A stretch of DNA of 64,000 nt. Source: Mucilaginibacter frigoritolerans (GTDB lineage: Bacteria > Bacteroidota > Bacteroidia > Sphingobacteriales > Sphingobacteriaceae). Location of the stretch: positions 35,143-99,142 of the forward strand of contig NZ_VLLI01000019.1 in the NCBI RefSeq assembly GCF_007830615.1. The letters run 5' to 3'. The first letter of the stretch is position 1, and each line of letters begins with the position of its first letter. A program made the translations under genes and the position numbers. The notes beneath the pieces are model-generated. The model saw only the letters and a list, made by a program, of their open reading frames with translations, was not told the origin of the DNA and ran no database searches. Shown piece after piece: positions 54,849-62,831 of this stretch.

Positions 54849-54993
54849 GTTAGAGGTTGGTAATTGGAGATAAGACTCCGCTGAACCTGATTTAGCATAT
54901 TCAACTTTACTACAATTCATTAAATTGAAACAGGGATTGTTATATTTGCATTTTTTATTCTAATCTCTAATCTCCGGTTTCTAATCACTAACA
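54849..54993. repeat. 7-base-unit hairpin element between mlaF and the methyltransferase
   Basis: Left arm GTTAGAG-GTTGGTA-ATTGGAG-ATAAGAC (54849-54876) and right arm TCTAATC-TCTAATC-TCCGGTT-TCTAATC-ACTAACA (54959-54993) are built of 7-base units and are mutually complementary: over 27 bases (54849-54875 with 54966-54992), 20 pairs match and four more are G-U. The loop contains TATATTTG (54941-54948), a -7 box for the next gene. No coding sense is seen. It looks like a folded dispersed repeat; compare 57222-57298. Confidence 0.6.
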
Positions 54994-54998
54994 CAAAA

Positions 54999-55883
54999 AT
55001 GATCCAACTTCTCACACCAACGCACTGGAAAGATTATGAGCTGATTGATTGCGGCGATTTTGAAAAGCTGGAACGTTTTGGCAATGTCATACTAATTCGT
55101 CCCGAGCCACAGGCGGTTTGGAGCAAGGCCTTAAGCCCTGCCGAATGGCAAAAACTACATCACATTAAATTTAAAGGCCGTTCCGCCACATCCGGCGAAT
55201 GGATAAAGAAAAATCCGGCTACGCCTGATCGCTGGCACATCGAATATAAAAATCCCGAAGCGGCAATTAAATTCCGCCTGGCGCTAACATCATTTAAACA
55301 CCTGGGCATTTTTCCGGAGCAGGCTGTAAACTGGGATTACATCACCCAAAACATTAAAAGATTTAAAACGCCAGAGCCCAAAGTACTTAACCTGTTTGCC
55401 TATACCGGTGGTGCTTCCTTAATTGCCAGGGCTGCCGGAGCAGATACCACACACGTAGATTCAATTAAACAAGTAGTTACCTGGGCCAACGAAAACCAGG
55501 AACTATCTGGCCTAACCGATATCCGCTGGGTGGTTGAAGATGCGTTGAAGTTTGTAAAGCGTGAACTTAAACGCGGCAAAAAATACAACGGCATTATCCT
55601 CGATCCACCAGCATATGGTCATGGCCCTAACGGCGAAAAGTGGAAACTGGAAGACAACATTAACGAAATGATGGGCGATGTAATGCAGCTTCTTGACCCC
55701 GAAGAACATTTCCTGATATTAAATACCTACTCGCTGGGTTTCTCATCTGTAATTATTGAAAATCTTATCAAAAGCGCTTACCCACAGGTACAAAACCTGG
55801 AAACCGGCGAACTTTATCTGCAAGCTACTGCCGGCTCAAAGCTACCATTGGGTGTATTTGGAAAGTTTTATAAGGCGAAGTAG
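54999..55883 (+). CDS. RlmI-like class I SAM-dependent rRNA methyltransferase
   Basis: 294 residues. The N-terminal part (about 1-110) has a short PUA/EEHEE-like region, then the Rossmann fold with VLNLFAYTGGASLIARAAG (motif I), THVDSIKQVVTWANEN (motif II), VEDALKFVKRE and IILDPPAYGHG (motif IV, NPPY-like). The family includes RlmI, which methylates 23S rRNA C1962, and similar RNA methyltransferases; this one lacks part of the full RlmI N-terminus, so the exact target is uncertain. Stand-alone gene with its own TATATTTG box in the preceding element. Confidence 0.85.
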   Translation: MIQLLTPTHWKDYELIDCGDFEKLERFGNVILIRPEPQAVWSKALSPAEWQKLHHIKFKGRSATSGEWIKKNPATPDRWHIEYKNPEAAIKFRLALTSFKHLGIFPEQAVNWDYITQNIKRFKTPEPKVLNLFAYTGGASLIARAAGADTTHVDSIKQVVTWANENQELSGLTDIRWVVEDALKFVKRELKRGKKYNGIILDPPAYGHGPNGEKWKLEDNINEMMGDVMQLLDPEEHFLILNTYSLGFSSVIIENLIKSAYPQVQNLETGELYLQATAGSKLPLGVFGKFYKAK

Positions 55884-56139
55884 TACTTTATTATTCAGTT
55901 ATCCATTTCTTAAAAAATCATTATTAATCATACCATTTAAAGCGCCATTTATATATCGATATTGCTATCTTTGACGCCAGTTAATTTATCCCCCTATCCA
56001 TTTTGAACATTTTACCGGCAAATACATCGCTATAGGTATGTTCAACAATAAGGGAACTAACTATTGATAAATTTAAACGTACTAAGGCGCAGAAAAATAT
56101 TATTTTGTATAGCCCTGTTACAAAACATTTAAGTAAAAA

Positions 56140-57216
56140 ATGAAATTAAAGAACATTATCCTGCCTGCGGTATTATTATCAGCCGTACTGCTTTTATCTG
56201 ACTGCGGTCAAAAAAACAGCAGCGCTGCAAGTACCAGCACCACAAAAGACACAGCTAAAAAGGACACTGCAAAAAAAGATACCGCAAAAAAAGCGGATAC
56301 TGTTGCTGCAGCACCTGTAACCTACCCGCCGCTGGATAAAAAACTTTATGATTCATTAATGAAACGCCTTGCCCATGGCGATACCACCGGCAAATGGCCT
56401 GTTAAAAATGCACCATATCCATTGCCGGGCGCTATTTTACCTTTCAAAAGGGTAGTTGCTTTTTATGGTAACTTGTCTGCTAAAAAGATGGGCATTCTGG
56501 GCGAGCTGCCGCCAGACGAAATGCTGACCAAACTACACGGAGAAGTAAAGCATTGGGAGAAAGCTGACCCACAAACACCTGTGCAACCTGCGCTGCATTA
56601 TATAGCAGTAGTGGCAGCCGGTTTTCCTGGTAAGGACAATATGTATATTAACCGCATGCCGGAAAAAAAAATAGATAGTGCAGTAAGACTGGCTAAAAGG
56701 GCTCATGCCATACTTTTCCTGGATATACAGGTAGCATTGAGCAATATCCGCGCGGAATTGCCCAAGTTGGAAAAATATTGGCAAATGCCTAATGTTCATT
56801 GCGGTATAGATCCCGAATTTGCCATGCATGATGGCATTCATCCCGGCAAAAAAATTGGCAGTTATGACGCAGCTGACGTTAACTATGTGTCGGCTTACTT
56901 AGCCAACGAGGTAAGGAAGTATCACCTGCCGCCCAAAATTTTTATTGTGCACCGTTTTACGCGTAAAATGCTAACCAATTATCAAAACATTAAGCTTCAC
57001 CCCGAAATCCAGTTTGTGATGGATATGGACGGTTTCGGCCCGCCCGATTTAAAGACCGGTACCTATCGCGATTATGTTTATCACGACCCGGTACAGTTTA
57101 CCGGCTTCAAATTGTTCTATAAAAATGACTCATGGTTGCCGCCGCATCACATGCTTACCCCCGAGGAGGTATTAAAGATGTACAAACCGCAACCCATTTA
57201 TATACAGTATCAGTAA
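56140..57216 (+). CDS. Lipoprotein of unknown function
   Basis: 358 residues. A hydrophobic leader ends LLLSDCGQK, so Cys22 is probably lipidated, although Asp at -1 is atypical. Next comes a low-complexity linker of KDTAK repeats (about 36-52), then a globular domain with FKRVVAFYGNLSAKKMGILGE, AHAILFLDIQVALSNI, HCGIDPEFAMHDGIHPGKKIGS, KIFIVHRFTRKML and VMDMDGFGPP. The strand-helix alternation hints at a TIM-barrel-like enzyme or binding fold, but I recognise no family catalytic motif. The 256-base gap upstream and the repeat downstream isolate it. Confidence 0.7.
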   Translation: MKLKNIILPAVLLSAVLLLSDCGQKNSSAASTSTTKDTAKKDTAKKDTAKKADTVAAAPVTYPPLDKKLYDSLMKRLAHGDTTGKWPVKNAPYPLPGAILPFKRVVAFYGNLSAKKMGILGELPPDEMLTKLHGEVKHWEKADPQTPVQPALHYIAVVAAGFPGKDNMYINRMPEKKIDSAVRLAKRAHAILFLDIQVALSNIRAELPKLEKYWQMPNVHCGIDPEFAMHDGIHPGKKIGSYDAADVNYVSAYLANEVRKYHLPPKIFIVHRFTRKMLTNYQNIKLHPEIQFVMDMDGFGPPDLKTGTYRDYVYHDPVQFTGFKLFYKNDSWLPPHHMLTPEEVLKMYKPQPIYIQYQ

Positions 57217-57221
57217 ACTCA

Positions 57222-57298
57222 AGTCTTGAGTCAGTAGTCTTAAGTCCAAAGTGTGAGATTATTGACTCAAGACTCAGAACTTAAGACTACAGACTCAG
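57222..57298. repeat. 7-base-unit hairpin element before the oxidoreductase
   Basis: The left part runs AGTCTTG-AGTCAGT-AGTCTTA-AGTCCAA-AGTGTGA (57222-57256) and the right part GACTCAA-GACTCAG-AACTTAA-GACTACA-GACTCAG (57264-57298): ten 7-base units in all. Over 19 bases (57227-57245 with 57279-57297) the two sides pair at 18 positions. The right side ends one base before the next ATG, so a hairpin would hide that gene's ribosome-binding region. Confidence 0.75.
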
Positions 57299-58261
57299 AT
57301 GATTAAATGGGGTATTATCGGTTGCGGACGTATTGCCCATCGGTTTATGCAGGGGCTGCATAATGTTCCGGATACCATGCTTGCGGCTTCATGGTCGCGC
57401 AGGGCCGAAACGGTAAATACCTTTATTGAGCAATATGGCGGTAAGGCCTGCACCTCGGTTGAAGAATTATTGGCGAGCGATATTGACGCAGTTTACATTG
57501 CTACCCTGCCCGACAGCCATTCACAATATTGTATTGCGGCACTAAAAGCCGGCAAACATGTGCTTTGCGAAAAACCTGCAGGCATTAATCTTAACGATCT
57601 TGATCAAATACTGGAAGTAGCCAAAACCACCGGTTTACTTTTTATGGAGGGAATGAAGCCTCCGTTTTTCCCTTTATATCGTCGCTTAAAAGAATATTTA
57701 CTGACAGACCCTATTGGCGAAATTGGTTACGTTCGTGCCGGATCTGCTGTTGCTGATTGTCCTCCGGGGCATCCCAATTATAGCCTTGACCTGGTTGGTG
57801 GTAGCATTATGGGTATAGGTATTTATGAGGCTTATTTAGCCATTGAATGGCTGGGTACTACCAAACAGGTGCAAACACTTGGCCGCTTCGGCGAAACGGG
57901 AATAGATATGTTTGCCATTTTCCAGTCAGAACACGAAAAAGGTTATGCACAGCTTTACTGTGGTTTTGACTTGCATGGCAAAGGCGATGCCTTAATCTGC
58001 GGTACGCTGGGGCATATCACCATTCATAAAAATTGGTGGAATCCCGCCAAAGCAACCATCAGTTATCTTGATGGCCGCACCATTGAACTGGATGAACCAT
58101 TTACATCTGGTGGACTGAACTACGAAACCCGTCATTTTTGTGAGCTGATTAACAGTAGCAAAACCGAAAGTCCAATCATCAGTCATGAAATGTCCCGACA
58201 AATGATCGCTATGCTGGATAGTGCAAGGGCGGGGATTGGACTGAAATTTAAAGGAGAATAA
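57299..58261 (+). CDS. Gfo/Idh/MocA-family oxidoreductase
   Basis: 320 residues. The N-terminal Rossmann fold has WGIIGCGRIAHRFMQGL and the catalytic-loop motif HVLCEKPAGINLNDLD (EKP); the C-terminal sheet-rich domain has VGGSIMGIGIYEAYLAIEWLG. The family uses NAD(P) to oxidise sugar or cyclitol hydroxyls or to reduce similar carbonyls. The substrate is unknown. Its ATG immediately follows the right arm of a stable hairpin, which could control translation. The stop is followed by a small hairpin (58289-58320). Confidence 0.92.
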   Translation: MIKWGIIGCGRIAHRFMQGLHNVPDTMLAASWSRRAETVNTFIEQYGGKACTSVEELLASDIDAVYIATLPDSHSQYCIAALKAGKHVLCEKPAGINLNDLDQILEVAKTTGLLFMEGMKPPFFPLYRRLKEYLLTDPIGEIGYVRAGSAVADCPPGHPNYSLDLVGGSIMGIGIYEAYLAIEWLGTTKQVQTLGRFGETGIDMFAIFQSEHEKGYAQLYCGFDLHGKGDALICGTLGHITIHKNWWNPAKATISYLDGRTIELDEPFTSGGLNYETRHFCELINSSKTESPIISHEMSRQMIAMLDSARAGIGLKFKGE

Positions 58262-58288
58262 CCTGGTAATTTTCTTTCGTCTTATTAA

Positions 58289-58320
58289 ATCACTCTCCAT
58301 GGCAATTCACAAAGAGTGAT
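58289..58320. terminator. Hairpin between convergent genes
   Basis: ATCACTCT (58289-58296) pairs perfectly with AGAGTGAT (58313-58320) around a 16-base loop. Placed between the oxidoreductase (plus) and the YfiT-like gene (minus); no long T-run, so termination is only probable. Confidence 0.45.
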
Positions 58321-58335
58321 CTAAAGCTGTATTTA

Positions 58336-58860
58336 TTAAAATTTCTTTATCGCCTCCGTTACATGCGCCAAATGATGCTTGCTGTGCCAATGGTATAACG
58401 CCAGTGCCTTTTTCAGTTGTATCGTTTCACCTGATTCAGGATGCACAAAGGCACGGTTCCACTGTTCTTCTGTTAAAGCCTCCAGCAAAGCTACCCAACG
58501 CAGGTGGATACCTTCCAGCATTTTCAGGGAAGGTTCAACAGGTAATTTATAATCCGGCAATAATGCCCAATCGGCTTCTTCGTAGGGCTTTATAGTTGGA
58601 TTTTCTTCAGTAAGCGCCAGCTTAAAACGGGTTAAACTATTCATGTGGCTGTCTGCAACATGGTGAACCACCTGGCGCAATGTCCATCCACCGATACGGT
58701 AAGGGGTATCTAATTGTTTTTCATTTAAGGTGATGATGGCCTGGCGCAATCGGCCTGGTAATTCGCGGATAGTAGTAGTCCATTTACGGATATCTTCAGT
58801 AGTGTACGAAACCGGGGCTTTAAACTTCCCGATAGGATATTGCATCTGCTCGTCTGTCAT
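58336..58860 (-). CDS. YfiT-family DinB-fold protein (bacillithiol transferase-like)
   Basis: The frame opens at 58905, but the usual start is MTDEQMQYPIGKFKAP, so the ATG at 58860 is preferred (174 residues). Metal-binding histidines of the four-helix DinB/YfiT fold are seen in LRQVVHHVADSHMNS and in YHWHSKHHLAHV. YfiT-type proteins are annotated as bacillithiol transferases, joining bacillithiol to xenobiotics; the BrxA/B bacilliredoxin at 42018 supports such a thiol system here. It converges with the oxidoreductase gene and is divergent from the FAD enzyme (90-base gap). Confidence 0.85.
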   Translation of the reverse strand: MTDEQMQYPIGKFKAPVSYTTEDIRKWTTTIRELPGRLRQAIITLNEKQLDTPYRIGGWTLRQVVHHVADSHMNSLTRFKLALTEENPTIKPYEEADWALLPDYKLPVEPSLKMLEGIHLRWVALLEALTEEQWNRAFVHPESGETIQLKKALALYHWHSKHHLAHVTEAIKKF

Positions 58861-58950
58861 AGTTATAAAAAAAATTAAATTAGGGATTATTTTTATGCGC
58901 AACAAGGTTTTAGGTTATTTTAGCGTTTTGTACCCGTTATATACACCTTA

Positions 58951-60258
58951 ATGATAAAAAAGCTTCTTGTACTTTTACTCGTTTCCAACTGCACTGTTTT
59001 ATATGCGCAAACCGTTAAAACCGATGTATTGGTAATTGGCAATGGTGCAAGCGCCGCTGCTGCATCGGTACAATGCGCCCGTAGTAAGGTTAAAACCATA
59101 TGGGCTTTTGGGGCCATTAAGATTATAGCCAACAGCAATGCAGCAGAAACGTATACCATAAATAATAACGTCAACATACCATCGGGTGCATGGGGCGAAT
59201 TCAGGAAAAAAATTCAGGAAGTTTACCGTAAAAAGCCAGGTTATGATACCTCCCAATATGCAGCATTAAATTTTGAGACCGATACAGCAGAGGTCGTCTT
59301 AAAAAGGCTAACCGACACACTGAAAAATTTAAGCCTGTATGAGCAGTCCACCTTCATCAGCATAAAAAAAGATGATGACCGCTGGGCCGTTTCTATCAAA
59401 CAAAACGACAAAACCATCACCATAAAAGCAAGGGTAATTATTGATGCTACCGATAGCGGAACCGTAGCCACAAAAGCAGGTGCCAAGTTTGAGGCTGCAT
59501 TTAAAAGCAGTTCGTTCAACGCTTATCGTACGACCATAGCAACCGGCAATACGGTTTTTAATAAGGACTATAACACGGATAGCTATCCCTCATATCCATT
59601 CTGGAGTATCCCGATAAATGCCGTTTTGCTAAAAGATTTTAGCAATTTATTGGTTACGGCAAAAGCACTGCCAACAGGTAATAATATTCAATATTTACCT
59701 ATACAGCTAGAACTGGGCCAGGGTGTTGGAACGATAGCCGCGTATTGCGCCTTTTTTAAAACTACCACGCAACATCTTAGGGTGCGCATTATACAGGGTG
59801 AATTACTTGATTTTAAAGGATATATTTTACCCTTTACAGATATTGATCCAAAAGATGCCAATTGGAGAGCTGTGCAACAGGTAAGCGCTACAGGCTTATT
59901 AAAAGGTAAGCTAAACCACGCTGAATTTATTTTTATGCCTGATTCATTGGTTAATACCGCCCAGATTCAACCTGTATTAACCGAGATATACACACGTGCT
60001 TTTTTATGGTTTAGCAAAGAAAAACCAGGTAAAATATTCACCATCGGTAATACCCTATCACTTATTAGTGATTATACACTCACCGACCCTGAATTATTAA
60101 ACAAAACCATACAAAAAGCATGGAAAACCCAGTATAAGTTTAATACTGATTTTAACTTAAACGGCCCAATTACACGCCGAGAATTTGCCGTTTTAGCCAA
60201 CAGTTATTTAAATCCCTTTGCCCGTACAGTAGACTTAAGCGGCAGACTGGTGAATTAA
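58951..60258 (+). CDS. Secreted FAD-dependent oxidoreductase-like protein
   Basis: 435 residues. A signal peptide spans about 1-19 (ending VLYAQ), then TDVLVIGNGASAAAASVQCAR gives the GxGxxA FAD-binding turn; IIDATDSGTVATKAGA and YLPIQLELGQGVGTIAAYCAF are late conserved segments of the FAD_oxidored (DUF-type) family often found in Bacteroidetes exported enzymes. It is on the short side for that family (about 540 residues is common). The acidic end of the ribose-binding strand is not obvious (TIWAFGAIKI), so cofactor binding may be altered. Substrate unknown. A short gap (10 bases) separates it from the convergent HxlR gene. Confidence 0.8.
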   Translation: MIKKLLVLLLVSNCTVLYAQTVKTDVLVIGNGASAAAASVQCARSKVKTIWAFGAIKIIANSNAAETYTINNNVNIPSGAWGEFRKKIQEVYRKKPGYDTSQYAALNFETDTAEVVLKRLTDTLKNLSLYEQSTFISIKKDDDRWAVSIKQNDKTITIKARVIIDATDSGTVATKAGAKFEAAFKSSSFNAYRTTIATGNTVFNKDYNTDSYPSYPFWSIPINAVLLKDFSNLLVTAKALPTGNNIQYLPIQLELGQGVGTIAAYCAFFKTTTQHLRVRIIQGELLDFKGYILPFTDIDPKDANWRAVQQVSATGLLKGKLNHAEFIFMPDSLVNTAQIQPVLTEIYTRAFLWFSKEKPGKIFTIGNTLSLISDYTLTDPELLNKTIQKAWKTQYKFNTDFNLNGPITRREFAVLANSYLNPFARTVDLSGRLVN

Positions 60259-60268
60259 TGGAAGTAAT

Positions 60269-60628
60269 TTACGCAGTAACTTTTTTGCGCTGTTTCAATT
60301 CCGTTACCTCATCAGCAGCATATTCATTGGCCCAAAGTTCAAGTGCCGATAGTGCCGGGCCAAGCGCCTTGCCCCTTTCAGATAGCCGGTAATAAACCTC
60401 CGGAGGAAAAGTGTGTTTCTCTTCACGGATAATGAGTTCATGGGCCTCCATTTGTTTCAAATGCTCAAGCAATACCTTTTTAGCTACTTTAGGGATGATG
60501 CGCCAAAGCTCAGTAAACCGCATTTCCTGCTGATGAAACAAATGATATAGGATAATAGGCTTCCACTTGCCCGAGAGCATATTGAGCGCCACATTAAGTC
60601 CGCAATGTTTAAACTGTTGATATTGCAT
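60269..60628 (-). CDS. HxlR-family transcriptional regulator
   Basis: 119 residues, a winged helix with the HxlR core: LNMLSGKWKPIILYHLF, MRFTELWRIIPKVAKKVLLEHLKQMEAHELIIRE and YYRLSERGKALGP. A single Cys (Cys9, KHCGL) near the N-terminus could sense redox or electrophiles, as in related HypR/YodB proteins. The gene is divergent from the metal-dependent hydrolase at 60722, and the 93-base gap holds a fitting palindrome and -7 box, so it probably controls itself and the hydrolase. Confidence 0.92.
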   Translation of the reverse strand: MQYQQFKHCGLNVALNMLSGKWKPIILYHLFHQQEMRFTELWRIIPKVAKKVLLEHLKQMEAHELIIREEKHTFPPEVYYRLSERGKALGPALSALELWANEYAADEVTELKQRKKVTA

Positions 60629-60649
60629 GGTTACTGGATTGTGAACAGG

Positions 60650-60687
60650 TTACCAAAAGGTAAACTTCTTTAATTTAAACAAAGATA
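60650..60687. promoter_or_regulatory. HxlR operator and promoter
   Basis: TTACC-AAAA-GGTAA (60650-60663) is a perfect 5-bp inverted repeat just before the hxlR ATG. CAAAGATA (60680-60687; TATCTTTG on the minus strand) is a match to the -7 consensus for hxlR. The palindrome lies downstream of this box, a position where bound protein would block transcription. Confidence 0.5.
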
Positions 60688-60721
60688 GTATCACTTTTGG
60701 CTAATAAATAATAGTAAAAAA

Positions 60722-61480
60722 ATGAAACTTCAACTGCTGCGCAATGCCACCCAAATACTTTCTGTAAATGGAAAAAATATTTTAATCGATCCGATGTTTG
60801 CCGCTAAAGATACTTTTGATCCGCTGCCTGCGGCACCTGGTACACCGAGGGCTCCATTAGTTGATTTGCCTGTTAATGATGACGAGCTATTAAAGCTGAT
60901 TACCAAAATTGACGCCGTTCTGTTAACCCATATTCATTTCGACCATTGGGATAAAAAAGCGCAGGAGCTATTGCCAAAAAACATCCCCCTGTTTTGCCAA
61001 CCTGCCAACACCGAAACAATACTCGGGCAAGGCTTTATCAATGTAATACCTGTAAACGATCAAATCACCTGGAATGAGATCAGTATCAATCGAACCGGCG
61101 GCAGGCATGGCACAGGTGAAGTTGGCGAACGGATGGGCATAGTATCCGGTTATTACATTAAACACCAGAACGATGCTGTTTATATTGCAGGTGATACCAT
61201 TTGGTGCGATGAAGTAAAACGAGCTATTGACCAGTTTAATCCCAGCAGAATTGTGGTTAACGGTGGTGCGGCCCGTTTTGCCACCGGCGATCCGATAGTG
61301 ATGAATATTGAAGATGTTATTAAAGTGTGCCAATATGCTCTGCTTGCCAAAATCTACGTAGTACACCTGGAAGCAGTAAGCCATGGCACGGAAAGCAGGC
61401 AGCAAATAAAAGCAGCTTTACAAACTAACGGACTAACCACACAATGCTTTGTGCCAAATGATGGTGAGTTTTTATTTTAA
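60722..61480 (+). CDS. Metallo-beta-lactamase-fold hydrolase (UlaG-like)
   Basis: 252 residues. Metal-binding motifs: LLTHIHFDHWDKKA (HxHxDH), a His in RTGGRHGTGEVG, GDTIWCDEVKR with metal Asp, and a late His in YVVHLEAVSHGT. The pattern fits the UlaG/MBL-fold group that opens lactones or cleaves phosphoesters. The divergent HxlR gene and shared control region suggest induction by a stress or small molecule. Its stop overlaps the convergent anmK stop by 4 bases. Confidence 0.9.
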   Translation: MKLQLLRNATQILSVNGKNILIDPMFAAKDTFDPLPAAPGTPRAPLVDLPVNDDELLKLITKIDAVLLTHIHFDHWDKKAQELLPKNIPLFCQPANTETILGQGFINVIPVNDQITWNEISINRTGGRHGTGEVGERMGIVSGYYIKHQNDAVYIAGDTIWCDEVKRAIDQFNPSRIVVNGGAARFATGDPIVMNIEDVIKVCQYALLAKIYVVHLEAVSHGTESRQQIKAALQTNGLTTQCFVPNDGEFLF

Positions 61481-62661
61481 ACAGCAAAGCTGAATTTACC
61501 CATCAATACTTCCGGGTTAGTTCCTATTTTTAAAGGTTCGCCGCACAGGGACTCATTTCCCAATAGAGCAAAAAGGATAGCTTCTTTAGCATCCGGATCA
61601 ATGCCCAATGCACCGGTATCTTTTATGTCGGCATTGGGCAAGGCTTTTTTCAAATAGTTTATAATATAAATATTCCTGGCCCCGCCACCGCTGGTGAATA
61701 TCCTGATATCATCAGCCTTAAAATGCTGTAAAATAAAATCGCTTATTGATTTAGCAGTGAATGCACTTAGTGTGCAAATAATATCTTCGGCACTTAAACC
61801 TTCAGTGCCTGATTGCCTTTGAGCTTCATCCAAATAACTTAAATTGAACAATTCGGGACCAGTGGTTTTCGGAGCTTGCTCCTTAAAAAAAAGACCGGCA
61901 AGTAACGTATTTAATAAGGCATCATTTACCTTACCAGAGAAAGCAATTTTTGAGTCCTCATCATAAGGCAAATTAAAATACCTGCGGCAGGCTGCATCAA
62001 TCATGGTATTGCCCGGGCCTATGTCTGTACACAAAATTTTATCCGCATCGCCATCGGCAGACAAAAAGGTAAGGTTGGCAATGCCACCAATATTCAGCAA
62101 GATTCTATTTTCACCTACTTTACTGCCTAATAAAACATCGCCATATAAAGCTAAAGGCGCGCCCTCTCCTCCTGCGGCAATATGTTTTTGCCTGAAATCG
62201 CTGATGGTTAAGATCCCAGTTTTTATGGCCAGATGATCACCATCTCCTATTTGTAAGGTAGCATTGGGGTAGCCAGGCTTTTGATGTAATCTCTTAGGCG
62301 CATGGTAAATAGTTTGTCCGTGGCTTGCTATAAAATCAACTTCCGCTGGCTGAATGTCCCATTCTTTTAATGCTTGTAAAACCAGTTCGCCATGAAAACT
62401 GCCAATTAAGGCATTTAGCAAACAAACTTTTTCTAAGTCAGCATCCCTTCGGGCAAATATGGATTGTACATCTTTTTTAAAATCTTCCCGATAGGGTATG
62501 GTGATAAATTTAACCAGGCTAAATTGTGTTTTTAGTCCGTTGCCTGTAAACCTGCACAAGGCAATATCCAATCCATCCAGCGAAGTGCCCGACATTAAGC
62601 CAATACCCAGTTTTTCATTTTTTTGGGCGACGCTGAAGAGTTTTTGCAGATTTTGATTCAT
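61477..62661 (-). CDS. anmK: Anhydro-N-acetylmuramic acid kinase
   Basis: 394 residues. AnmK signatures: GIGLMSGTSLDGLDIALCRF (about 15-34), DFIASHGQTIYHAP, TLQIGDGDHLAIKTGI, VGENRILLNIGGIANLTFL, DIGPGNTMIDAACRRYF and IFTSGGGARNIYII. It phosphorylates and opens anhydro-MurNAc during peptidoglycan recycling. The nearby nagB-type gene (62832, divergent, 170-base gap) handles the next amino-sugar step, so the two gene products serve one pathway. Confidence 0.95.
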   Translation of the reverse strand: MNQNLQKLFSVAQKNEKLGIGLMSGTSLDGLDIALCRFTGNGLKTQFSLVKFITIPYREDFKKDVQSIFARRDADLEKVCLLNALIGSFHGELVLQALKEWDIQPAEVDFIASHGQTIYHAPKRLHQKPGYPNATLQIGDGDHLAIKTGILTISDFRQKHIAAGGEGAPLALYGDVLLGSKVGENRILLNIGGIANLTFLSADGDADKILCTDIGPGNTMIDAACRRYFNLPYDEDSKIAFSGKVNDALLNTLLAGLFFKEQAPKTTGPELFNLSYLDEAQRQSGTEGLSAEDIICTLSAFTAKSISDFILQHFKADDIRIFTSGGGARNIYIINYLKKALPNADIKDTGALGIDPDAKEAILFALLGNESLCGEPLKIGTNPEVLMGKFSFAV

Positions 62662-62768
62662 AGCTAATAGTTGCTCAAATTAACCATTTGCCAATGGAAG
62701 TACAAAAGTTAAATTAATAGTCACACTATCTAACATATCTGATATATTTGCTTACACCAACAATTATT

Positions 62769-62818
62769 AAGTCTGAAGTTTGGTAATAAGTCTTAATTAT
62801 TAATGACTTAAACTTCAA
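62769..62818. repeat. Weak 7-base-unit hairpin upstream of nagB
   Basis: TGAAGTTT (62774-62781) pairs with AAACTTCA (62810-62817), and TAAGTC (62787-62792) pairs with GACTTA (62805-62810). The units resemble AAGTCTG-AAGTTTG and TGACTTA-AACTTCA, like the elements at 57222 and 17276, but with poorer periodicity. It lies about 14 bases before the nagB ATG. Confidence 0.4.
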
Positions 62819-62831
62819 TAAAACCTAAAAC

